A stretch of 64,000 nucleotides of DNA from CAWEQO01 sp963811225. Its GTDB lineage: Bacteria > Chloroflexota > Anaerolineae > Anaerolineales > Anaerolineaceae. The position numbers were made by a program, and so were the translations under genes. The stretch's first letter is position 1; the number at the start of each line of letters is the position of its first letter. This document shows, piece after piece, positions 37,893-45,295 of this stretch. The stretch spans positions 186,001 through 250,000 of the forward strand of contig CAWEQO010000012.1 in assembly GCA_963811225.1 (NCBI GenBank), written 5' to 3'. The notes beneath the pieces are model-generated. The model made no database searches. It was not told the DNA's origin and saw only the letters and a program-made list of their open reading frames with translations.

Positions 37893-40058
37893 CTACCCCC
37901 CGTGCTTCTGCACCACCTCCACCACCTCCGGCAGATCCATGCCCAGGCGGCTCAGCGTCTCGACCCTCGGCACGCCATCGATGGTCCATCCGCGACGCTT
38001 GTAGACCGCATCTACAAGCATGTTGTAGCGCTCCATGCGATATTTGCGCAGCGCCTGCAGCTTCTCGGTGGTGGTCATGCCCTCCGGCTCGATCCCGGCT
38101 TCCTCACGCAGCGCCTTATCGTAGCGTTCGGCGCGCAATTCGTACTCCACCGCAGTGGCCGGGCCGACCAGGCGGTACGGCGGGATATCGTGCTGGCGCG
38201 TGCCGTAACCCATCTTCAGGTTGAAGACCCGCTGGAACTGGTACACCCGCTCGGATTGAGCCATCAGGCCTTCGTGGGTGATCTCCTCGCCGGTGACGCC
38301 CTTATACAGCTTGACGTAGTTGTCGATGTGCTCGGGCACCTTGGCAGGTTCCTTGGCGGTCTTGTTGCTCTCAGGGATGATGTCGTTCCAAGGCAGCTTG
38401 CACAGCCCGTGGAGGCTGAACCAGGTGCGCCAGACCGGGAAGTAGTGCAGCGCCTCGGCTTTGTCCTCAAAGGTGGGGATCTGCTTGTGGACCATGTCCA
38501 TGAAGATCAGCCAGGCTTCATCGTGCTGAGGCCCCTTGGACGCCAGGGCATAGCCGCCTTGCTGCGCCAGCGACTCTTTGGACAGGTATTCCGAGATTTC
38601 CAGGCCCTTGACCTCCATGCCGATGTCGTGCAGGAAGGCCGGGTCGGCGCTGTACTGCTCGGCGAACAGGCGCCGCATGACACGCACGCCTTGCCCAACC
38701 GTTACGCCAAAGCCCTCACCCCGCGCCATCTGGTGCAGCAGCTCCAGGGCCGCCTGTGCATTGCCCCAGGTCAACTCCAGGCCGCCCGTGCGCTCCCGGT
38801 TCAAGATGCCGACTTCGTAGCATTCCATTGCGAAGGCGATCGAATTGCCCACCGAGATCGTGTCGATGCCGTAGGTATCGGCATAGAAGTTCAGTTCCAA
38901 TGCCGCCTGCGCATCGAAGATGCCGCAGTTAGAAGCCATGGCCCCAAGGGTCTCGTATTCCGGGCCATCCACAAACACCGCATCTCCTTTATATGGTCCC
39001 GTCTGCAAATGGAAGTGGGGGATGCCGTGGGCGCAGGCCAGGGTGCAGCCGTACCAGCAGCCGTCCGGCCCGCTCCGGTCGTACTGTGGCTTCCAGATAT
39101 CCCCGGCGATTTGGGGCGCGCACTCGTCGGCGCCGAAGCGAAAGTTTTCCACCGGCAGCAGGTCGAAGCGGTTCATAATCTCGACCAGGTACGGCGTGCC
39201 GATGCCGCGCATATCGTTCTGTGAGGCGTCGAAGCGCGAAACCTCACTGTTGATGCGCTTGCCGGCATCGCGGATCAAGGCCATGTCGGCAACACCATTG
39301 CTGTCACCGCCGGTCTCGGAGTAATGCACGACGATACCCTTGATGCGCTTGTTGCGCAGCACCGTGCCGCAGCCGCCGCGCGCCGCCTGCTTGATGCGCA
39401 CTTCCTGACGGCGCGGATCGTAATACGAAACGTTGAGCCCGCTGATCAAAACGTGATCGGCCGCCTGCCCGGCGGTAATCACCGAAATGCCGCGCTTGTC
39501 TTTCTCATCTTTGGCGTACAGATCGGTCAGTTGACGGTTGAGGATGTGTGTGTCCAGGGCTTCCAGGGGCGCTTCCTCGATCGTCACCCGGCCCTCGTCC
39601 CCGTCGATGACGATGATCACGTCCTTCTCGGCCTTGCCTTGGATCTCGAGCGCATCCCATCCAGCAAACTTAAGGTAGGGGCCAAAGTAACCGCCGCTGT
39701 TGCTGTCGATGACCGTACCGGTCAGCGGGGAGATGGTCAGGGCCGTGCACTTACCACTGCCCGGGTAGGCGGTGATGCCGCTGATCGGCCCGCCAGCGAC
39801 GATCAGCTCATTCTCGGGATCGTTCCAGCGCGTGTCGCCGCTTACCGCGTTCCACAGCAGCCACAGGCCGAAGCCGCGCCCACCGGTGAATAACTCCTTC
39901 ATCTTCTTCGTTACCGGCTTGCTGACAATCGTTTGGTCTGCCAGGTTGATGTACAGGGTCCGGTTTGCATACCCGCGCTCCACCGGGCGCAGCTCGTAAC
40001 GGAAATCCGCCAGCAGCTTGTGAGCCTCTCGAAGCGTTTCAGGCGATACATCCATCAT
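37893..40058 (-). CDS. aldehyde:ferredoxin oxidoreductase (tungsten enzyme family)
   Basis: The 721-residue protein is an AOR-family oxidoreductase, which oxidises aldehydes to acids with ferredoxin as acceptor using a tungsto-bispterin cofactor and one [4Fe-4S] cluster. The N-terminal domain has the GGRGFG pterin-loop motif and FAGWDALEIQGKA. Cluster ligands are C334, C338 and C342 plus C553 (HGLCKL). Spacing of the first three is C-x3-C-x3-C, whereas classical AOR has C-x2-C-x3-C, so this may be a diverged subfamily. It is about 100 residues longer than Pyrococcus AOR. No electron-transfer subunit or pterin-synthesis genes adjoin; the MoaD-like protein is 24 kb away. GAGGAG precedes the two possible ATG codons. 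Confidence 0.9.
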   Translation of the reverse strand: MMDVSPETLREAHKLLADFRYELRPVERGYANRTLYINLADQTIVSKPVTKKMKELFTGGRGFGLWLLWNAVSGDTRWNDPENELIVAGGPISGITAYPGSGKCTALTISPLTGTVIDSNSGGYFGPYLKFAGWDALEIQGKAEKDVIIVIDGDEGRVTIEEAPLEALDTHILNRQLTDLYAKDEKDKRGISVITAGQAADHVLISGLNVSYYDPRRQEVRIKQAARGGCGTVLRNKRIKGIVVHYSETGGDSNGVADMALIRDAGKRINSEVSRFDASQNDMRGIGTPYLVEIMNRFDLLPVENFRFGADECAPQIAGDIWKPQYDRSGPDGCWYGCTLACAHGIPHFHLQTGPYKGDAVFVDGPEYETLGAMASNCGIFDAQAALELNFYADTYGIDTISVGNSIAFAMECYEVGILNRERTGGLELTWGNAQAALELLHQMARGEGFGVTVGQGVRVMRRLFAEQYSADPAFLHDIGMEVKGLEISEYLSKESLAQQGGYALASKGPQHDEAWLIFMDMVHKQIPTFEDKAEALHYFPVWRTWFSLHGLCKLPWNDIIPESNKTAKEPAKVPEHIDNYVKLYKGVTGEEITHEGLMAQSERVYQFQRVFNLKMGYGTRQHDIPPYRLVGPATAVEYELRAERYDKALREEAGIEPEGMTTTEKLQALRKYRMERYNMLVDAVYKRRGWTIDGVPRVETLSRLGMDLPEVVEVVQKHGG

Positions 40059-40252
40059 AGGATCGCTCTCCTCATTCAGTTAATTCAATTGGGAAATCGC
40101 ACCGGCAGAAAGCTCTGCCTCATACGATTATAAACGCGCCCTGCCGGGGATTCCGTTTGCCACTCGTCACGACTCCCCCCGACGAATGTCATCTTGAACG
40201 GAAATGCCCGATCTCCGCACGAATCGGTACCGAGTGCACCCAACCTCAAAGG

Positions 40253-40282
40253 TTGACGCTGCCGCTCCCAATATGTTAAGAT
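40253..40282 (+). promoter_or_regulatory. promoter upstream of the TupA-like gene
   Basis: TTGACG (40253-40258) and TAAGAT (40277-40282) are 18 bp apart. The remainder of the 358-base intergenic region (40059-40416) holds no other element that I can support. Confidence 0.5.
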
Positions 40283-40416
40283 AATACAACGTAGGGGGAT
40301 CGATAAAAGAATCAGTGGAAGGGTCTACGAGTTAAAGATGAGTCGCACTTACTTTTAATGGTGAGTTCATCGATACTATCTTTACAAAAATAATCAACAA
40401 TGTCGAATATCGCCTC

Positions 40417-41268
40417 TTGACACCCGTCGAGCTGTGGCTCTATCGCTTCTTGAACGACGAAGAGTATGCCCGCCGCCTTTACCGAAAGATATTCGAACGC
40501 GATCTCGACCTTCAAAACCCCAAAACCTTCAATGAAAAGATCAACTACCTCAAGCTCTTTGGAGAAGAGGATGGCTATACGAAAATCGCCGATAAGTATG
40601 CCGTGCGGGAGTTCGTTCGAGCCCGGGGGATGGGGCACATCCTCAACCAGGTCTACGGTGTTTATGATCGCATCGACCAGATTGACTTTGGCAGGCTGCC
40701 GGAATCCTTCGTCATCCAGGCCACCCACGGTTCCGGCTGGAATATTCTCTGTCAAGACAAAGCGAAACTCGATTGGGGCCAGGCGCTGCGCCAAATGCGC
40801 CGCTGGCTGAAGTTCAACTTCTACCGGATGTATCGCGAAAGCGCTTACAAGTGCATCAAGCCCAGGATCATGATTTCAAAATACCTGAATAACCCGGATG
40901 GCTCTGAGCTTATCGATTATAAGTTCTTCTGCTTCCATGGCCGCCCTGTCTACATTCAAGTGGATACGCAGCGCCACACCGACCATCGCCGTAACTTTTA
41001 CGATCTTCAGTGGCAGCGGCTGCCCCTTATCCTGAACTATCCCAATCTAGCCTGCCCGCTTCCGAGGCCCGCCAACCTGGACGAAATGATCGCAGTGAGC
41101 CAGACCTTGTCGCAAGGCTTCCCCTTCGTACGCGTAGACCTGTATTCACCGGCCGGGAAGATCGTCTTTGGCGAGTTAACCCTGTATCCCGGCGCAGGCT
41201 TCACCCGTTTCAACCCCGACCGGTTTGATCGAATTTTTGGTCAACACCTGCATTTATCCAAGAAATAA
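40417..41268 (+). CDS. TupA-like ATP-grasp protein; 5' end uncertain (possible frameshift)
   Basis: The 283 residues read from TTG at 40417 match the TupA-like ATP-grasp family (PF14305-type), found in teichuronopeptide and polysaccharide biosynthesis, with the diagnostic NPKTFNEKINYLKLF motif near residue 35 and a PDRFD-type ending. The TTG has no Shine-Dalgarno. The frame stays open back to 40342, and an ATG at 40338 would join it if one T were removed from the TTTT run at 40353-40356, adding 25 residues. Thus the gene may really start at 40338. Substrate unknown; possibly links amino acids to a surface polymer. Confidence 0.75.
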   Translation: MTPVELWLYRFLNDEEYARRLYRKIFERDLDLQNPKTFNEKINYLKLFGEEDGYTKIADKYAVREFVRARGMGHILNQVYGVYDRIDQIDFGRLPESFVIQATHGSGWNILCQDKAKLDWGQALRQMRRWLKFNFYRMYRESAYKCIKPRIMISKYLNNPDGSELIDYKFFCFHGRPVYIQVDTQRHTDHRRNFYDLQWQRLPLILNYPNLACPLPRPANLDEMIAVSQTLSQGFPFVRVDLYSPAGKIVFGELTLYPGAGFTRFNPDRFDRIFGQHLHLSKK

Positions 41269-41353
41269 TGATTCACTGTAAAAGGTTGTGAACCGCTTTC
41301 ACCCATAACGCTTCCTATTCAAAGTGCCTGTTACAAGTATTTCTTATATACTG

Positions 41354-41377
41354 GCCTCGAATTCTTCGAGGCTTTTT
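41354..41377 (+). terminator. terminator after the TupA-like gene
   Basis: A perfect 8-bp stem (41354-41361 with 41365-41372) with a 3-base loop is followed by five T residues. Confidence 0.8.
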
Positions 41378-41379
41378 GA

Positions 41380-41385
41380 TATAAT
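41380..41385 (+). promoter_or_regulatory. -10 box of the AAA/Hsp70/DUF1257/DUF2997/radical-SAM operon
   Basis: A perfect TATAAT directly follows the upstream terminator, placing the -35 region within that hairpin. Transcription should begin near 41392, about 47 bases before the first ATG. Confidence 0.6.
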
Positions 41386-41438
41386 TTGGAGTTCAAGCGT
41401 CTACATTTAAGACCACAGTGATCGAGTAAAGTGAAGGT

Positions 41439-42980
41439 ATGATGGATTTTGATCAACAATTAGATGAATATTTACGGTCCCGGTTCACGCTGGTGATCCT
41501 TGAAACGCAGGAGGAAGAGCGCATCGTTCAGGTTGTCCGGCGGCTGTGTGAGCGGACCGGGCGGCCCTGCCTGTCGTGGGACATGGCCGACGGCTTCCAG
41601 TGGGAGGCGAACGGTTCTGGCGCGCTGCCCACCGCCCGCGACGCTCTGACTGCCCTGGAAGAGATCGGCAACCCCGACATGCACACCAGCACGATCTACC
41701 TGCTGAAAGACTTCCACGAGTCCTGGGATAACCCCCAGGTCAAGCGCAAGCTGCGCACGGTGTCCCAGAAGCTCAAACAAACTAAGAAGACCATTTTCAT
41801 CACCACCCCGCGTGCCAATTTGCCGGTAGAACTGAAAGACAACGCGGTGATCGTCGAGTTCCCGCTGCCCACAACCGCCGAGCTGGAAAAAATGCTCGAC
41901 AACCTTGCCGCAACACCTGGCATCAAGGTCAATCTGACCGACCTGGGACGCGAGAAGATGGTCCAGGCCGCCCTGGGTTTAACCGCTGCCCAGGCCACCC
42001 GGGTGTTCTCCCGCGCCATGAGTGACGGCGTGCTGGACGATCAGGACATCGAGCTGGTCACAGAGGAGAAGAAGGCCATCATCCGCGAGAGCGAGGCGCT
42101 GGAATTCTTCCCGGTCACCGAGACACCCGACAACGTTGGCGGCCTGGATGTGCTTAAAGCCTGGCTGCGCCTGCGTGAGCGCGCCTTTAGCCATGAGGCC
42201 CGGCGCTATGGGTTACCCGCCCCGAAAGGCATCGCCCTGCTGGGCATCCCCGGTACCGGCAAGAGCCTGACCGCCAAGATGATCGGCGGCCTGTGGCGGC
42301 TGCCGCTGCTGCGCCTGGACGTAGGCGCGCTGTTTGGCAGCCTGGTCGGCGAATCCGAGGAGCGCGTCCGACGGGCGCTGCGCCTGGCCGAAGTGGTTGC
42401 CCCCTGTGTGCTGTGGATCGATGAAATGGAGAAAGCCCTGGCGCATGGCGGCCTCGACAGCGGCACCAGCACCCGCGTCTTTGCCACCATCCTGACCTGG
42501 ATGCAAGAGAAAACGTCGCCGGTGTTCGTCGTCGCTACCGCTAACGACATCTCCTCCCTGCCGCCCGAGCTGCTGCGCAAGGGCCGCTTCGACGAGATCT
42601 TCTTCCTCGACCTTCCAACCGAGGAGGAGCGCAAAGAGATCTTCGCCGTGCACCTGCGCAAGCGCGGCCGCATCGTGGAAGATTATGACATCCCACGGCT
42701 GGCAGCCGCCTCAGAAGGCTACACCGGCTCGGAGATCGAGCAGGCCGTGATCGACGCCATGTATATCGGCTTCAACGACGATCAGCGCGAGTTCACCACG
42801 CAAGACATCCTGGAATCGCTGAGGCGGCAGGTGCCGCTGTCGGTCTCGCAGCGCGAGAACATCACCGCCCTGCGCAGCTGGCTGCGAGAGGGCCGGGCGC
42901 AGTCGGCCTCGTTCAGCGAAGCCGACGAAGCCGCCAACCGATTTGTGCAGGTGCATCTTGGTTTGGAGCCCGGCGCGTAA
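41439..42980 (+). CDS. Ycf46-like AAA+ ATPase
   Basis: The 513-residue protein has an N-terminal non-catalytic domain (about 1-215), which is typical of the Ycf46 family, then an FtsH-like AAA+ module: Walker A GIPGTGKS (K275), Walker B with the DE pair at 328-329, sensor-1 region VVATAND, and arginine finger region LRKGRFDEIFFLDLP. No zinc-protease motif HExxH is present, so it should be a remodelling ATPase, not a protease. Ycf46 is encoded in cyanobacteria and some plastids. It is the first gene of an operon with an Hsp70-like ATPase, DUF1257, DUF2997 and a radical-SAM protein. Confidence 0.88.
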   Translation: MMDFDQQLDEYLRSRFTLVILETQEEERIVQVVRRLCERTGRPCLSWDMADGFQWEANGSGALPTARDALTALEEIGNPDMHTSTIYLLKDFHESWDNPQVKRKLRTVSQKLKQTKKTIFITTPRANLPVELKDNAVIVEFPLPTTAELEKMLDNLAATPGIKVNLTDLGREKMVQAALGLTAAQATRVFSRAMSDGVLDDQDIELVTEEKKAIIRESEALEFFPVTETPDNVGGLDVLKAWLRLRERAFSHEARRYGLPAPKGIALLGIPGTGKSLTAKMIGGLWRLPLLRLDVGALFGSLVGESEERVRRALRLAEVVAPCVLWIDEMEKALAHGGLDSGTSTRVFATILTWMQEKTSPVFVVATANDISSLPPELLRKGRFDEIFFLDLPTEEERKEIFAVHLRKRGRIVEDYDIPRLAAASEGYTGSEIEQAVIDAMYIGFNDDQREFTTQDILESLRRQVPLSVSQRENITALRSWLREGRAQSASFSEADEAANRFVQVHLGLEPGA

Positions 42981-43045
42981 CAGCGTTCATGTACAATACC
43001 GTAGGGGTAGACCTCGTGGTTACCCCAAAAAAAGAAGGAAGGGAA

Positions 43046-44638
43046 ATGACAGGCCGTCTGGCGATTGATTTTGGCACCTCGAATACCGTGTTAGCCGTCT
43101 GGGACCCAAAGCGGAAAGAAGGCATTCCGCTGCACCTCCCGGAGTTCGGGCGCGCCACCATTCAGAGCGGCGAAGAGGTCTCGGTCGTCCCTTCCTTGAT
43201 CCATTACGCGAAAGACGGGCGGCGCTGGATTGGCAATCAAGTGCTGGAGCGCGGCCTGTACCATTCCCGGCGCACCTTCCGCTGGATGAAACGCTACATC
43301 AGTCACCGCAGTCCCATCCGCATCGACCTGGAAGGCCAGGAGATCACCCCCTACAAGGCCGGGCGCGACTTCCTCTCCACCCTGCTGCGCTTTGCCGTCG
43401 AAGAGCTCAAGGTCACCCCTGACGAAGACGTTGCGCTGAGCGTGCCGGTGGAATCCTATGAGCACTACGAGAACTGGCTGGCCGGCGTGGCCGAGACCTC
43501 TGGTATGCCGCACTTCCGCCTGATCGATGAGCCCTCCGCCGCTGCCTTGGGCTACGGCGCACACATCCAACCCGGTAACGTCTACCTGATCTTCGACTTT
43601 GGCGGTGGTACCCTGCACGCCTCGGTTGTGTTGATGGAGCCGGAGAGCGGCAGTCCCGCCGGGCAGCGCTGCCGGGTGCTGGGTAAGGCCGGACGCGCCA
43701 TCGGCGGCTCCAACATCGACCAGTGGATCTTCGAGGAAGTGCTGCGACGCAGCGGTCGCACGGACGACGAGGACGAGGTGCGCAGTATCAGCACCGCTCT
43801 GCTGGTGGCCTGCGAGCAGGTCAAGGAGCGCCTGTCGTTCGAGGAAGAGGCAGATCTCTCCGTCACCAACCCGGAAACCGGACTGACCCTTTTGGCGCAT
43901 TTTACCCGTTTGGAGCTGGAAGCCATGCTGGACGCCCACGAGCTGTACGCCGATGTAAACCGCACCGTACGAGCCGCCATGAACAACGCTCACGAGCGCG
44001 GCTACAGCGAAAACGACGTCAGCGCCGTGTTAATGGTCGGCGGCAGCAGCCTGATCCCATCCATCCACCGTTTATTGCGCCAGAACTTTGGCAAAGACCG
44101 GGTGATGTACAACCGCCCGCTGGACGCCATCGCCCGCGGCGCGGCCGCCTTCGCCGCCGGGGTCGAGTTCTTCGACCACATCCAACACGACTACGCCATC
44201 CGCTACGTGGACGCTAACGAGGGCCAGTACCATTACCACCCCATCGTCCAGCAGGGCACGCCCTACCCCAGCGACAAGCCGCTGGCGAAACTGGCTATCA
44301 AAGCTGCCTACGACGGTCAGCGCCAGCTGGGACTGGCCATCTTCGAGATGGGCCGCCAGAATCTGCCGTCGCGCCAGCCGGTGGAGCTGGTGTTTGACCC
44401 CAGCGGCGCAGCTCGAGTGATCCAAGTCACACCTCACGAGCAGGAGCAGCGTTCGCTGTTCTGGATGAACGAGAACAGCCCCACCTTCCTGCCCGCTTCT
44501 CCGCCTGTGCGTCAAGGCGAGCCGCAGTTCGAAGTCGAGTTCCGCATTGATGAGAACAAGCGCCTGGTGATCACCGCCCGCGATCTGAAGACCGGCCGCC
44601 TGACCCACCAGAACTTTCCGGTGGTGCGATTGACGTAG
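43046..44638 (+). CDS. Hsp70/DnaK-family protein
   Basis: The 530-residue protein has the actin/Hsp70 ATPase fold with phosphate-1 motif AIDFGTSNT (residues 6-14), phosphate-2 motif DFGGGT (184-189), and the adenosine motif VLMVGGSSLIP. The C-terminal part is only about 150 residues, so it has a reduced substrate-binding domain and no DnaK lid; the usual EEVD-like or linker DVTP motif is not seen. It is not a housekeeping DnaK. The ATG at 43046 is chosen because GGAAGGG lies just upstream; an earlier ATG at 42989 lacks that. It stands 65 bases after the AAA+ gene. Confidence 0.85.
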   Translation: MTGRLAIDFGTSNTVLAVWDPKRKEGIPLHLPEFGRATIQSGEEVSVVPSLIHYAKDGRRWIGNQVLERGLYHSRRTFRWMKRYISHRSPIRIDLEGQEITPYKAGRDFLSTLLRFAVEELKVTPDEDVALSVPVESYEHYENWLAGVAETSGMPHFRLIDEPSAAALGYGAHIQPGNVYLIFDFGGGTLHASVVLMEPESGSPAGQRCRVLGKAGRAIGGSNIDQWIFEEVLRRSGRTDDEDEVRSISTALLVACEQVKERLSFEEEADLSVTNPETGLTLLAHFTRLELEAMLDAHELYADVNRTVRAAMNNAHERGYSENDVSAVLMVGGSSLIPSIHRLLRQNFGKDRVMYNRPLDAIARGAAAFAAGVEFFDHIQHDYAIRYVDANEGQYHYHPIVQQGTPYPSDKPLAKLAIKAAYDGQRQLGLAIFEMGRQNLPSRQPVELVFDPSGAARVIQVTPHEQEQRSLFWMNENSPTFLPASPPVRQGEPQFEVEFRIDENKRLVITARDLKTGRLTHQNFPVVRLT

Positions 44639-44702
44639 CCAACCCCCAACTGGGATGCACTTTGAAAGTGCGTTCCAGCGGTCTATCGTGTTTGGAGGAA
44701 TA

Positions 44703-45083
44703 TTGTCTCATTTTTCCAGGTTGAAAACCCAAATCATCGAAAAAGAATTCCTGCTGCAGGCCCTCCAGGACTTGGGCTATACCGTCGCGGAAGGCCAACT
44801 GGAGGTGCAAGGATTCGGCGACAAGGCCACCCCGGTAGAGGTGCTCGCCTCGAAGCAGTACAGCTACGACATCGGCTTCCGCAAGAAAAGCGACCACTAC
44901 GAGATCGTTGCCGATTGGTGGGGCGTCACCGGCATAAACCGTAACGACTTCCGCAGTCAGCTCATGCAGCGCTACGCCTACCGGGTCACACTGGCCAAGC
45001 TGGAAGCCCAGGGTTTCAGCCTGGTGAATGAAGAAGCCGGAGAGAAGGGGCAGGTTCGATTGGTGTTACGGAGAACGGCATAA
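44703..45083 (+). CDS. DUF1257 (Ycf35-like) protein, TTG start
   Basis: The 126-residue product begins (M)SHFSRLKTQI, the hallmark start of DUF1257/Ycf35 proteins, and keeps the conserved YDIGFRKKSDHYEIVADWWGV region. The start is TTG at 44703 with GGAGG eight bases upstream; extending to an ATG at 44655 would add 16 unconserved residues. Function is unknown; Ycf35 occurs with Ycf46 in cyanobacteria and red algal plastids. The stop is followed without gap by the next gene. Confidence 0.88.
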   Translation: MSHFSRLKTQIIEKEFLLQALQDLGYTVAEGQLEVQGFGDKATPVEVLASKQYSYDIGFRKKSDHYEIVADWWGVTGINRNDFRSQLMQRYAYRVTLAKLEAQGFSLVNEEAGEKGQVRLVLRRTA

Positions 45084-45293
45084 ATGGACGTCCAAGAAGT
45101 CGAAGTCACCATCAACAAAAATGGGCAGGTGGAGATCCAGGTGCGTGGCGTTAAAGGCCTGCAGTGCCTGGAAATTACCGCACCGCTTGAGCAAGCCCTG
45201 GGCGGCAAGATCACCCTGCGCGAGATGACGCCCGAAGCTCTGGAAGAGGCTCGCCGCACCGGTCGCCATATTGATATCGGGCGGGGAAAGTAG
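45084..45293 (+). CDS. DUF2997 small protein
   Basis: This 69-residue protein has the DUF2997 pattern: a beta hairpin (VEVTINKNGQVEIQVRGV), then G-x-x-C (Cys30) and a helix LEQALGG, with a polar tail. The single cysteine in the GLQC segment is conserved in the family as I recall it. The gene lies between DUF1257 and the radical-SAM gene, with 0 and 2 bases separating it from them, so it could be a substrate or adaptor of this system. The role is not known. Confidence 0.85.
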   Translation: MDVQEVEVTINKNGQVEIQVRGVKGLQCLEITAPLEQALGGKITLREMTPEALEEARRTGRHIDIGRGK

Positions 45294-45295
45294 CC

